A stretch of 64,000 nucleotides of DNA from NCBI RefSeq assembly GCF_003253565.1, contig NZ_QKUF01000002.1, forward strand, positions 226,440-290,439. Direction: 5' to 3'. The DNA comes from Thermosporothrix hazakensis (GTDB lineage: Bacteria > Chloroflexota > Ktedonobacteria > Ktedonobacterales > Ktedonobacteraceae). The position numbers and the translations under genes are program-made. The notes beneath the pieces are model-generated. The model was not told the DNA's origin. It saw only the letters and a program-made list of their open reading frames with translations, and made no database searches. Below, piece by piece: positions 16,691 through 25,859 of this stretch (its first letter is position 1; each line of letters opens with the position of its first letter).

Positions 16691-17908
16691 GTGACAGCAA
16701 ACACACAGCGACTTTCGCGCCCGCTGCAATTCCTGATTGGTGGCTCATTTCTCAACAAACTGGGGGAATTCGTTATTCCCTTTCTCACTATTTATCTGAC
16801 CTCGGCCCGGGGTCTCTCAGCCGGTCAGGCCTCGTTCATTGTTTCACTCTATGGGCTTGGCCTGTTACTTGCCAGCCTGGTCGGGGGTTTCCTCACCGAC
16901 CTGATCGGGAGACGCTCAACCATGACGCTCAGCATGATACTCTCATCGATAACGATGGTCATACTTGGGAGCGTGCGTCATCTCGTCCTGATTACAGGTC
17001 TGGTTTTTCTGCTCAGTCTCTTTACCGGAATGCTTCGTCCCGCCGCCTCAGCAGCAATCGCAGACCTTACCAGAACGCCTGCTGAACGCATGAGAGTCTA
17101 TAGCCTGCGCTACTGGGCGAACAACGTCGGGGCCTCCGTTGGGCCGTTGCTCGCAGGCTTCCTTGCCCATTTCTCGTATTTCATCATGTTTCTTGGTGAT
17201 GCCTTCAGCTCATTTATCTTCGGTGCGCTGATCTGGTTTGGTGTTCCCGAAACACGACCCCGAGGAAGTCGAAAAAAGCAGGCTGGCAACGGGAAACGCG
17301 GTCTGCTTGCCGCCCTCGCGAATCCGCTCTTGCTGTGCTACGCTACATTGATCCTGCTCAATGGAACCATCTACCGCCAGTACTCGGTAGCCCTGCCGCT
17401 GGATATGGAAGCGCATGGTCTGGGAGAACAGTATTACGGAATGGTGCTGGCCGTCAATGGAGTGGTCATCGTGCTCGCCAGTATTCCAGTCAACCGTTTC
17501 TTTGAACGCTTTTCCGCAAATTCGACTCTGGCTCTGGCAGCCGTTCTGCTCGGGTGTGGCTTTGGCATGATCGCGCTGCTACAGAGCTTTCCCTGGTATC
17601 TTGTCTCAGTAGTCGTCTGGACACTTGGAGAGCTGCTCAGTACACCCGTTGAAAATGCCGTAATCGCCGACATTGCTCCCGCTCACCTGAATGGATCCTA
17701 TCAGGGTGTTCATAGCGCGGCCCGCAGCTTCGCCACCTTTACCGCTCCCCTGATCGGTGGCCTGGTATTCGAGCATCTGGGCCCTGCCTATCTCTGGATC
17801 GGCTGTCTGGGGATGGGATTGCTTGTCGCCTGCTGCTACCTGTTTTTGCGGGCACTCCGAGCCAGACAACAGTCTCACTCTCTGCTCGAAGCGCATGCAG
17901 GCGACTGA
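16691..17908 (+). CDS. MFS transporter (exporter-like)
   Basis: 405 residues with about 12 membrane helices. The loop 2-3 signature GGFLTDLIGRRSTM is the usual MFS G-x-x-x-D-x-x-G-R-R motif. The lack of long loops and overall similarity to drug/metabolite exporters (YajR/MdtH-like) suggest efflux, but the substrate is unknown. Translation begins at GTG 16691, with GGATAAGACAGGA upstream. It is a single-gene unit. Confidence 0.83.
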   Translation: MTANTQRLSRPLQFLIGGSFLNKLGEFVIPFLTIYLTSARGLSAGQASFIVSLYGLGLLLASLVGGFLTDLIGRRSTMTLSMILSSITMVILGSVRHLVLITGLVFLLSLFTGMLRPAASAAIADLTRTPAERMRVYSLRYWANNVGASVGPLLAGFLAHFSYFIMFLGDAFSSFIFGALIWFGVPETRPRGSRKKQAGNGKRGLLAALANPLLLCYATLILLNGTIYRQYSVALPLDMEAHGLGEQYYGMVLAVNGVVIVLASIPVNRFFERFSANSTLALAAVLLGCGFGMIALLQSFPWYLVSVVVWTLGELLSTPVENAVIADIAPAHLNGSYQGVHSAARSFATFTAPLIGGLVFEHLGPAYLWIGCLGMGLLVACCYLFLRALRARQQSHSLLEAHAGD

Positions 17909-18074
17909 TCCACTCCGGGTAGAAACGCTTTTCTGCTCTGGTACTATGTTCATAGAGGCATGCAACCACCCGGGGGCCGAGACAAGCTCAGCCCCTTTTT
18001 CTTGCCTCACCCTACCTGGTGTACCATTCTTCCTTCTCATTCTGGCAGAAAGGAGTACTCACCTTGAACAGGAT

Positions 18075-19184
18075 ATGAAGAACAGCTACTATAGAAGAAT
18101 TACGTCCCTTATAGTATTAGCATTCCTCTGTGGTCTATGTATTATCGGGCTGATGACTCCCGCACTGCCAGTCACAAAAGAGGCTCATTCACAATCTACA
18201 GGCGCACAAAAGCCTCTTGCGTCTACTGAGTTAACAATGGTTATGAAGCAGCGCGCACAGCGGAAATTGCAGATGCTGGAAAGCAGCGTTCAGCTTCTGG
18301 GACAACGCGCCACCAGAGCCCGACAGCAGCTACAGCAAACCCGTGCTCAGTACGCCACCCTGACCACAAAGCAGGATTACCTGCACTTTTTCATCCAGAC
18401 CGGCACCTATCTGACCGGGCTACAAAAGGAGCTCGCGCAGCAAAACCCCGCACAGATGCTCGCTCTGTATCTGCATTATGTCCAGCAATGGGGCGATGCG
18501 CATCGCTATTATGACGCCTTCGATGGCAAGGACTACTATCTCAATTCCAGCTATCTCACGATGGATGGCAAGAATGGGACACTCTATGGAGCAGGCGCCC
18601 TCTTACGCGAGATGGTCCAGCAGCACACTTCAGACGCCTTGCAGCATATCCAGGATACCTATTTTCTCCATTCCATGCTAGAAGCCAATGTCGAGGATAT
18701 GACACCTTTCAATCGACCCCATGCGGTTGATAGCCGGCTTCTTTCCTATTTCAAGCTTGAGAAGGAACACGTTTTAGTTCTCTCGCTAACCGAGCAGGCA
18801 GTCCGGATCTATCGTCATGGCGCGCTGGAACGTAGCTTTCTGGTGACAACCGGGCGGCATCATCGCCCCACACCGCCGGGCCTGTTCCGCCTGGGCCAGC
18901 ACCAGAAGAATATTGTGCTTCATTCCTATGACGCGCCCTCTTCGCCCGATTACTACTCGCCCACCACGGTGCAACACGCTATCCAGTTCTGGGAGAACGG
19001 CTATCTGCTTCATAGCTCACCCTGGCGCCAGGATTATGGCCCGTTCACCCAGTTTCCTCATCGCGATTCTGGTGGCAATCCTGAGGGGAACAACGGGAGT
19101 CATGGCTGTATCAATGTGCCCCCGGCAACGCTGGCACAGCTTGAACCATCACTGACCGAACAGACCCGGCTCCTCATCTTCTAA
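18075..19184 (+). CDS. L,D-transpeptidase (YkuD domain), secreted
   Basis: 369 residues from ATG 18075; the longer frame from 17757 runs through the MFS gene and is rejected. An N-terminal hydrophobic segment (about residues 9-30) exports or anchors the protein, followed by a helical, Gln-rich region (about 60-130). The C-terminal YkuD domain (about 225-369) has the catalytic motif SHGCINV with the nucleophilic cysteine near residue 346 and its upstream histidine in YLLHSSPW. It would cross-link peptidoglycan or attach proteins outside the membrane. The ribosome site is weak (AGGA close to the ATG). Confidence 0.87.
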   Translation: MKNSYYRRITSLIVLAFLCGLCIIGLMTPALPVTKEAHSQSTGAQKPLASTELTMVMKQRAQRKLQMLESSVQLLGQRATRARQQLQQTRAQYATLTTKQDYLHFFIQTGTYLTGLQKELAQQNPAQMLALYLHYVQQWGDAHRYYDAFDGKDYYLNSSYLTMDGKNGTLYGAGALLREMVQQHTSDALQHIQDTYFLHSMLEANVEDMTPFNRPHAVDSRLLSYFKLEKEHVLVLSLTEQAVRIYRHGALERSFLVTTGRHHRPTPPGLFRLGQHQKNIVLHSYDAPSSPDYYSPTTVQHAIQFWENGYLLHSSPWRQDYGPFTQFPHRDSGGNPEGNNGSHGCINVPPATLAQLEPSLTEQTRLLIF

Positions 19185-19188
19185 GTCG

Positions 19189-19225
19189 GAGAAGCGAGTT
19201 TCGCGCCACTCGCTTCTCTGCCGTT
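19189..19225 (+). terminator. terminator after the L,D-transpeptidase
   Basis: The 11-bp perfect stem GAGAAGCGAGT/ACTCGCTTCTC (19189-19199, 19208-19218) is followed by pyrimidine-rich sequence. It lies between convergent genes. Confidence 0.8.
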
Positions 19226-19267
19226 TCTTCTATCAGCGCGTCCAGATCTACTATAGAGGAATCCTGC

Positions 19268-20116
19268 TTAGAACCCTTCGTCGTCAGAGTCAAACCCGCT
19301 ACTCCCAAAACTCTCATCCTCCGCATCGATATCCTCGTACACGCTGCCTCCAACCAGATCTTCCTGATTCTCAGCCTCATGCTGTGCCTGCTGACTGCCA
19401 AGTGCATAGCCAACCAACCCGCCCGCTACAGCGCCAATACCACCGGCAACCAGCGGATTCATTCCCCCCTGCTGTGGAGCCTCGTCATATACAGGTTGTC
19501 TGTAATAGTCATAATTCGGCGCCTCTGGCTGGTGCATCGGGGTAAATCCAGTGGCTTCATGCGGCTGTGCCTCGTTCTGGCGCCGTTTCAGGAACAGGAA
19601 CAACGCAATACCACCAATGACCAGCACTCCCAGAATCAATACAGGGACCAGCCAACCGCCACCGCTCTGTTGTGGAAGCTTCTCAAGCGCCGCCAGAACG
19701 GCTTCAGTATAGTTCCCCTTGCGCTCATATGTATTTTCAAGCGCGTCTACTGCTTCTTTTACCTGATTTCCGGAAAGCTTCACATCCTTTCCGTAGGCAA
19801 GGGCAATATCTTTTGTTCCGGTATTCAGCGCAAGCACAATCTGATTTTTGGCGGTGATCTCCTTTTCAGCCGCCCGTACAAAGCTATCTGATGAACCACG
19901 AAAGCTCTTCATCGTGTAAATCTTGATCGGGTACTCAAGCTTCTTCGCGGCCTCCTCAACCCGCCCGATATTTAAGACCCCGGCTCGATCGAAGATCTTC
20001 ACCTCCGCGGCCCGGGCAACTGAGGCTGTCCATACAAATAGGCTCAATGCGCCCAACAACGCAAGTAACAGGCCAGACAAGCGGCTTCTGAGCAATGGTT
20101 CCTCCGCTATCCTCAT
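19268..20116 (-). CDS. TPM-domain-like membrane protein
   Basis: 282 residues. A signal/anchor sequence (about 12-35) is followed by an extracytoplasmic domain of roughly 120 residues resembling the TPM fold (KIFDRAGVLN, then KIYTMKSF and QIVLALNTGTKDIALAYG). There is then a second membrane helix (WLVPVLILGVLVIGGIALFLFL) and a Tyr/Gln/Gly-rich, finally acidic tail (DAEDESFGSSGFDSDDEGF). TPM proteins are membrane-associated and act in photosystem repair or in unknown envelope roles. GGAGAAAGG precedes the ATG at 20116. It is divergent from the large regulator gene. Confidence 0.72.
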   Translation of the reverse strand: MRIAEEPLLRSRLSGLLLALLGALSLFVWTASVARAAEVKIFDRAGVLNIGRVEEAAKKLEYPIKIYTMKSFRGSSDSFVRAAEKEITAKNQIVLALNTGTKDIALAYGKDVKLSGNQVKEAVDALENTYERKGNYTEAVLAALEKLPQQSGGGWLVPVLILGVLVIGGIALFLFLKRRQNEAQPHEATGFTPMHQPEAPNYDYYRQPVYDEAPQQGGMNPLVAGGIGAVAGGLVGYALGSQQAQHEAENQEDLVGGSVYEDIDAEDESFGSSGFDSDDEGF

Positions 20117-20301
20117 AGACCTTTCTCCATTCTAGGCAACTTTCATACCAGATGCAGGTAGGTCAGAAAGCCATCTCTCGACTGTGCAGGAGCTTCCTGA
20201 CTGGAATGCATTATAAACCTTTAGTATGAGAAGAGTCTGAGAGAATCGATGCACGCAGAAATACTGCTTGCTTGCATTATGCTCCCTCGCTTGACCGCCG
20301 C

Positions 20302-20330
20302 TTGAACCAAATAACCATATCTGCTATAGT
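20302..20330 (+). promoter_or_regulatory. promoter of the MalT/LuxR regulator gene
   Basis: TTGAAC (20302-20307) and TATAGT (20325-20330) with a 17-bp spacer, 52 bp upstream of the ATG. Confidence 0.65.
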
Positions 20331-20382
20331 CAATTCTAGAGAACCTTTGAGAGAGACAAAGAGATTGCTTTGAGAAGGTATC

Positions 20383-23300
20383 ATGCCAAAAGTCGTGAGC
20401 GATGCGCTCTTCTGGAATGCTGAACAGCAAACGTATATCTTTCGGACCGCCAATCAAGCCCATTTGATTCCCATTGCTGATACACATTGGACCCGGCTGC
20501 TTGCTCCTCTGAAGACCTTCAGCTTTCATGGGCAATACGGTCATTTAACGGTGAGAAGAGAAGTACGCTCGACACGAGAAGATTACTGGTACGCCTATCG
20601 AAGTCAGAAAAAACGCACCTTTAAGCGCTACGTCGGGCGCTCCGCTGAGCTCTCGGTTGCCCAACTGGAAAATATTGCCCGTGCCCTCTCGATTGATATT
20701 CAGAACGCTTCGGCGCTCTCCAACTCGGCCAGAAGCCTGATCCAGTACCAGCCGACGCCGCTTCCCACCGACAGCACACAGGAACATATACCGCTCCTCG
20801 AAGCAAAGCTACACTTCCCTCGTCTGGCTCTTGCGCTTGTCTCTCGCCCGCGCCTGCTTGCCTTGCTGGATCAGGGACGCACCAGCCCACTTACACTGTT
20901 AAGCGCTCCGGCAGGCACAGGCAAAACAACGCTTGTACGCCAGTGGATTGAGGATCGCCATATTCCCAATATTGCCTGGATTTCGCTTGATGCAGGGGAT
21001 AATGACCCTGCACGTTTCTGGCGCTACCTGATTACCGCCTGCCAGAGCTTCCAGCCCGATCTCGGACATGAGGCCCTCTCTCAGCTCATGCTCTATCCGC
21101 CACTGAAGCCCTTCACCCTGGAAGCTACACTCACGACCTTCCTCAATGAGCTTGTCGCACTGCCGGTCAACTGTATTCTCGTTCTGGAAGATTATCACCA
21201 GCTCAATGAGCCACGTATCCATGAGACTGTCACCTTCTTCCTCGAACATCTGCCGCGCTCCTTGCATGTATTGCTCCTTTCTCGCACGGAACCCCCGCTG
21301 CCTCTTGCCCGCCTGCGCGCAAAAGGAGAACTCTTCGAGATCACAGCAAACGATCTGCGTTTCTCGACCGAGGAGGCACAGAGCTTTCTGCAACAGATCA
21401 CCCCTCATCCACTTGCGCTGGAAGAGGTGCAACAGCTCAATATACGGCTGGAAGGATGGGCCACCGGGTTACGCCTTTTCGCGCTCGCCCTTCAGCGCTG
21501 CACAACTCGGGAGGAGATCTCCCGCTGCCTGGCAACCTTCACAGGGAATCACCGACCATTGCAGGACTATTTCGTCAGTGAGGTGCTGGAAGCGCTCCCT
21601 GAGCCATTGCAGGCTTTTTTGCTCAGTACCAGCATACTTGAGCAAGCTACCAGTTCCCTCTGTGACGCTGTCACCGATCGCACCGACAGCGCCCAGATCC
21701 TGGACCAGTTCACGCGCTATGGCCTCTTTCTTGAACGCCTCGACGAACAATGGTACCGCTATCATGCTCTATTCGCGGAAACCATGCGGACCGAGGCTCA
21801 AAAGCGCCTGGGAAGCGAGACAATACGCTCTCTGTTGATAAAAGCCGGAGACTGGTATGAACGACATGGGCTCTATGAAGAAGCGATCACGCTGGCATTG
21901 CGCATCGGACAGATGGAACGTGCTGCCCGGTTAATTACCCAAAAATTGGAAGCAAGACAATTTCAAGAAACAAATGAGTTTCACACCCTGCTCCACTGGC
22001 TTGAGCAGCTTCCTGAGACTCTCGTCCGGTCACAACCCCTCCTGAGCTTTGGTCACGCGCTTGCTTTGTTCTTTACCGCAACACCCCATCCGCTTTCGCC
22101 GACCAGCGCGGCCCACATTGAGGCACTGCTACAGGCGGCAGAACGGGGATGGAGCCAGAATACAGCCGCGCTTGGCAAGGTCTTCGCCTGCCGTGCTCTG
22201 CTCATTCATCGTCAGGGCCGAAGCAGAGAGGCAGCCGCTTATGCCCGACAGGCGCTCCTCTGGCTGTCTCCAGAAGATCTGCTGTGGCGAAGCAGCAGCA
22301 TGGGCATTGCAGGACTGGGCGAGACACTCGAAGGGCAATATAACCGGGCTCGTCTAACACTTCAAGCTGCCTACGAATTGAGCGTCTCTACCGGCAATCA
22401 TATATACACTCGGGCAGCCGCAGGACGTCTGGCAGCGCTCTGCTTTGAACAGGGAGAACTGCATCAGGCCGCGACCATCCTGCGCCGTATGCTTGCTGAA
22501 GCGCAGGAACAACAGGATATCGACGATATCGCGCACGCACAGCTCGGGTTGGCTCGCATCTATTATGAGTGGAACCGACTTGAGAAGGCACAGGAAGCCG
22601 TTCGGGAGGTACTTCGTCTGACACCGCTGCCTGCGATCCACCGGATACAGGCAACACTGCTTCAGGCACGCCTCATCTTCGCCTGTGGGCAGGCTGAAGC
22701 CGCGCTACAACAGCTCTCATCTCTTTCAGATGATGTCGTCGGTTCTGTCTCCCTGCTGCGTCTGATCGAGGCTGAAAAGGCATTCTACTATGTGCAATTA
22801 CACAACGGGACAGCCGCACGGCAAGTGCTTCAGGGATATCTCTGGCAGGGGAACGAGCTCCCCTTGCTTTCTCATGAGCGCCGAGAACTCTTGCTTGCCC
22901 GCCTTTTGATAGCGGAAGACAATGCTCAAGAAGCCCTACCACTGCTGAAGCGGCTCCTGGACCCCGCGCAACGTGCCGGGCGCATTCGGCATACTTTCGA
23001 GATCCAGGTGCTGCTTGCCCTCGCCTATGCCGCCTGTCGACAGACGCATGAGGCACGCCGCCAGCTTCTCACACTGCTCTCGCTCACCAGCGCGGAGGGC
23101 TATCAGCGCCTCTTTCTCGATGAAGGAGAGCCGCTGCTTGCACTCTTGCGGGCCTGCATGACGGTTATTCGTGCACGACCATTGCTCGGCTCTGTGCTCG
23201 CTATTCTGCATGGCGCTACAGGCGAGCAGACACTGACCCGGGCCCCGCTGGAGCCCCTCTCGGCACAAGAATTACGTGTCCTTCGCCTGCTTGCCAGCGG

Positions 23301-23475
23301 CTACTCAAACCCGGAGATTGCCCGAGCGCTTGTTGTCTCAGTGAACACGATCCGCTCGCAGGTACAGAGCATTTATCGCAAGCTGGATGTTCACAATCGG
23401 GTGGCCGCTGGAGAGGTTGCCCGCCAGCTTCGGCTATTTGCCGGAATTCATGCACCACATCATCCAGATAGATGA
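20383..23475 (+). CDS. MalT/LuxR-type ATP-dependent transcriptional regulator
   Basis: A 1030-residue STAND-type regulator. An N-terminal region of about 110 residues (YWYAYRSQKKRTFKRYVGR) precedes an NTPase with Walker A APAGTGKTTL (about residue 175) and Walker B ILVLEDYH. TPR-like helical repeats occupy about 450-950. The C-terminus is a LuxR helix-turn-helix (LSAQELRVLRLLASGYSNPE, then VSVNTIRSQVQSIYRKL). Such proteins switch on target operons after binding an inducer and ATP. The target is unknown; the VOC gene 74 bp downstream may be one. The start ATG has AGAAGG upstream. Confidence 0.92.
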   Translation: MPKVVSDALFWNAEQQTYIFRTANQAHLIPIADTHWTRLLAPLKTFSFHGQYGHLTVRREVRSTREDYWYAYRSQKKRTFKRYVGRSAELSVAQLENIARALSIDIQNASALSNSARSLIQYQPTPLPTDSTQEHIPLLEAKLHFPRLALALVSRPRLLALLDQGRTSPLTLLSAPAGTGKTTLVRQWIEDRHIPNIAWISLDAGDNDPARFWRYLITACQSFQPDLGHEALSQLMLYPPLKPFTLEATLTTFLNELVALPVNCILVLEDYHQLNEPRIHETVTFFLEHLPRSLHVLLLSRTEPPLPLARLRAKGELFEITANDLRFSTEEAQSFLQQITPHPLALEEVQQLNIRLEGWATGLRLFALALQRCTTREEISRCLATFTGNHRPLQDYFVSEVLEALPEPLQAFLLSTSILEQATSSLCDAVTDRTDSAQILDQFTRYGLFLERLDEQWYRYHALFAETMRTEAQKRLGSETIRSLLIKAGDWYERHGLYEEAITLALRIGQMERAARLITQKLEARQFQETNEFHTLLHWLEQLPETLVRSQPLLSFGHALALFFTATPHPLSPTSAAHIEALLQAAERGWSQNTAALGKVFACRALLIHRQGRSREAAAYARQALLWLSPEDLLWRSSSMGIAGLGETLEGQYNRARLTLQAAYELSVSTGNHIYTRAAAGRLAALCFEQGELHQAATILRRMLAEAQEQQDIDDIAHAQLGLARIYYEWNRLEKAQEAVREVLRLTPLPAIHRIQATLLQARLIFACGQAEAALQQLSSLSDDVVGSVSLLRLIEAEKAFYYVQLHNGTAARQVLQGYLWQGNELPLLSHERRELLLARLLIAEDNAQEALPLLKRLLDPAQRAGRIRHTFEIQVLLALAYAACRQTHEARRQLLTLLSLTSAEGYQRLFLDEGEPLLALLRACMTVIRARPLLGSVLAILHGATGEQTLTRAPLEPLSAQELRVLRLLASGYSNPEIARALVVSVNTIRSQVQSIYRKLDVHNRVAAGEVARQLRLFAGIHAPHHPDR

Positions 23476-23549
23476 TGTGCACCCGCCCTGCCAGCACCTA
23501 TACTGCCCATAGAGAAAAACAACATACCCGAAAAGGAGTACATCATCTT

Positions 23550-23972
23550 ATGACAAACTGGCAGGGCTTTCACCATGTCGCACTCTACACACCCGATCTG
23601 GACGCAACCATAGCCTTTTATGGCGACGTTCTTGGTATGCAGGTTGGCGAAATCAGTGTTCACCCGGCGAATCAGAGCCGCCACTGCTTTATCACCCCGG
23701 GCGGTCCCGGGCTGCACTTCTTTGAATTTCCCGGCATCTCATTGCCTTCGTTTGAGCACATTCCAACGCTACAAGACGCTACCCGCGTTGAAGGCTTTTT
23801 GAACCACATCGCTTTCAGGCTCCCCGATGAAGCTGCCGGGCTTGCGCTACGCGAACGGCTTCTCAAGCTCGATCGTGAGGTGTCAGAGATCAGCCACATA
23901 GCCAATCTTCATAACTTCATCTTTCTTGATAACAATGGCCTGCTGCTTGAAGCAATCTGGACTGCTGCATAA
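23550..23972 (+). CDS. VOC-family (glyoxalase/bleomycin-resistance-like) protein
   Basis: 140 residues beginning at ATG 23550 after AAAAGGAG. The VOC fold shows in FHHVALYTPDLDATIAFYGDVLGM and in the second half GFLNHIAFRLPDE, with FLDNNGLLLEAI near the end. Potential metal ligands are H9 (HHV), the histidine in NHIAF and the glutamate in LLLEA. It could be a glyoxalase-, dioxygenase- or resistance-type protein; the substrate is not readable. It sits between the regulator and the convergent iron transporter operon. Confidence 0.85.
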   Translation: MTNWQGFHHVALYTPDLDATIAFYGDVLGMQVGEISVHPANQSRHCFITPGGPGLHFFEFPGISLPSFEHIPTLQDATRVEGFLNHIAFRLPDEAAGLALRERLLKLDREVSEISHIANLHNFIFLDNNGLLLEAIWTAA

Positions 23973-24013
23973 AAAAGGGAACCATCATCAACCGTGTCGA
24001 TGGTGGTTCCCCT
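23970..24013. terminator. bidirectional terminator between VOC gene and iron ABC operon
   Basis: A 13-bp stem, 23977-23989 with 23999-24011 (one G-U pair), has a 9-nt loop. AAAAAA lies to the left (T run for the minus strand) and CTTCTTCT to the right. It serves both convergent genes. Confidence 0.88.
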
Positions 24014-24021
24014 TCTTCTGG

Positions 24022-24825
24022 CTACTTGCTTCCAACAGGCTCCGAAACGGGCTTGCGCAATGGCTCAAACTTCAGACAGATAGGCACCTGCTCTTCTATG
24101 ACCACATGGGCCTCGACCTGAAACGTTTCCCGCAACACCTCGGGCGTAATCACATCTACAGGAGAGCCACTGGCGATAATCGAGCCTTCTTTCATCGCAA
24201 TAATCGCGTCGCAGAAGCGGGCCGCATGATTGATATCGTGCAACACCATCAGAATAGTGCGCTTTTCCTCACGGTTGAGCTTCTGAATCGTGTAGAGGAC
24301 GTCCAGTTGATGCGCGATATCCAGGTAGGTCGTCGGCTCATCCAGCAAGAGGATATCCGTCTCCTGAGCCAGTGCCAGCGCCAGCCAGACCTTCTGACGC
24401 TGCCCACCCGACAGGCTCCCGATCTCCCGTTCGCGAAATGGCAGCACTCCGGCGGTCTCCATTGCCCACTCGATCACCTGACGATCATGTGTCGTTTGGC
24501 GCTGGAAACGCCCCCGATGCGGATGTCTACCATAGGCAACCAGCTCTTCAACCGTCAGCTCTAATGGAGCCGAGGGAGACTGCGGCAGGATCGCCAGCCG
24601 TTTGGCAATCTCTTTCGACTGCATCGTCTGCAACGCCTTCCCATCCAGGTAGACCAGCCCCTGAGACTGCTTCAGAATGCGTCCCATCGTCTTCAACAGG
24701 GTCGATTTCCCGCAGCCATTAGGGCCAATAATGCCGGTAATGGAACCGGGTTCTACGTTGAGGTTGAGATGACTGAAGACGGTATATTTTTCGTACGCTA
24801 CTTCCAGATCCTCGACCGCAAGCAT
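24022..24825 (-). CDS. iron-siderophore ABC transporter, ATP-binding protein
   Basis: 267 residues of the FecE/FhuC type. Walker A is GPNGCGKST, the ABC signature LSGGQRQKVWLALALAQ, Walker B ILLLDEPT followed by TYLDIAHQLD, and the H-loop LHDINHA. It powers import of ferric siderophore, or less likely cobalamin, through the two permeases encoded upstream. AAGGAGAGAG precedes the ATG at 24825, 14 bp after the permease stop. It is the last gene of a four-gene operon running leftward. Confidence 0.92.
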   Translation of the reverse strand: MLAVEDLEVAYEKYTVFSHLNLNVEPGSITGIIGPNGCGKSTLLKTMGRILKQSQGLVYLDGKALQTMQSKEIAKRLAILPQSPSAPLELTVEELVAYGRHPHRGRFQRQTTHDRQVIEWAMETAGVLPFREREIGSLSGGQRQKVWLALALAQETDILLLDEPTTYLDIAHQLDVLYTIQKLNREEKRTILMVLHDINHAARFCDAIIAMKEGSIIASGSPVDVITPEVLRETFQVEAHVVIEEQVPICLKFEPLRKPVSEPVGSK

Positions 24826-24839
24826 GACTTTCTCTCTCC

Positions 24840-25859
24840 TTATTTATAGGTACGATAGAGCAGATAGAGAAAATAGGGAACACCAATCAACGAAATCAAC
24901 ATGCCAACCGGAATCTCTGTCGGTTGCAAGATAGTTCGTGCCAGAAAATCCGAGATCATCACTAATGCCGTGCCCACCAGCGCCGCAACCGGCACCAGCC
25001 GTTGAAAGGACATGCCAACCAGCCGCCGTGCAATATGGGGAGCGACCAGGCCCACAAAACCAATGCCTCCCGAAGCTGCCACACACAGGCTTACCAGCGC
25101 GATGCTACCCAGTAAAAAGCCCATGCGCAGCCTGTCCGGCAACACCCCCAGACTCTTGATGCTGTTCTCATCGAGATGGAAGATGTTCAACATATGCGCA
25201 CTGATAAACAAAACAGGTAAAATCAGCAGCAGACCACACAGCATCACAAGAATATAGTCGAAGTTCGCGTTCCAGATACTCCCGGCTGTCCAGGTCACTA
25301 CCATCTCGAAGTCTTGCGTGTTCATCTTCAAGGTGAGATAGACGGAAATCGCGCTCAAGCCGCTGCCAACCGCGATCCCGGAGAGAATCAACCGCTCAAC
25401 GGGAAGCGTCCCGTTTTTGTAGGAGAAGAGATAGATCAGCACCGCCGCCAGAATGCCGCCAAGCAGGCCAAAAAATGGCATGGCGAACTGTTCAAACATG
25501 CCCAGATTCGACAGATTCCCCCGCAGAAAGAAGATGAAAAGCGCAATTGCTGTACTTGCCCCGGCATTGATACCGAGAATTCCAGGGTCTGCCAGATCGT
25601 TTCGCGTCACTCCCTGAATGATCGCTCCCGCCACTGCCAGCCCGGTTCCCACCAGCGCCGCCATAATAATGCGCGGGAGCCGAAATTCTGTCAGCACCAG
25701 CACCTTATCAGCGTTGTCATTCATTCCAAGCATCGTCTGGATCAGGTCCCACGGGCTGATATCATAGACGCCATTCGTCAGGCTGATGTAGATAGTCAGC
25801 AGGATGAGCAGCGCGAACCCGAGCACCACAAGCGGGAACGCATATCGTGCCTTAGACAT
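24840..25859 (-). CDS. iron-siderophore ABC transporter permease (FecCD family), second
   Basis: 339 residues with about nine to ten membrane helices. The FecCD pattern is clear: GAIIQGVTRNDLADPGILGI near the N-terminus and GGIGFVGLVAPHIARRLVG, the coupling-helix region that contacts the ATPase, in the C-terminal half. It pairs with the adjacent permease to form the membrane channel. Its start overlaps the end of the first permease by 8 bp. Confidence 0.92.
   Translation of the reverse strand: MSKARYAFPLVVLGFALLILLTIYISLTNGVYDISPWDLIQTMLGMNDNADKVLVLTEFRLPRIIMAALVGTGLAVAGAIIQGVTRNDLADPGILGINAGASTAIALFIFFLRGNLSNLGMFEQFAMPFFGLLGGILAAVLIYLFSYKNGTLPVERLILSGIAVGSGLSAISVYLTLKMNTQDFEMVVTWTAGSIWNANFDYILVMLCGLLLILPVLFISAHMLNIFHLDENSIKSLGVLPDRLRMGFLLGSIALVSLCVAASGGIGFVGLVAPHIARRLVGMSFQRLVPVAALVGTALVMISDFLARTILQPTEIPVGMLISLIGVPYFLYLLYRTYK

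Noticed and set aside
22354..23268. Long antisense frames inside the MalT/LuxR gene
   Set aside because: GC-rich shadow frames; the sense strand has Walker and LuxR motifs.
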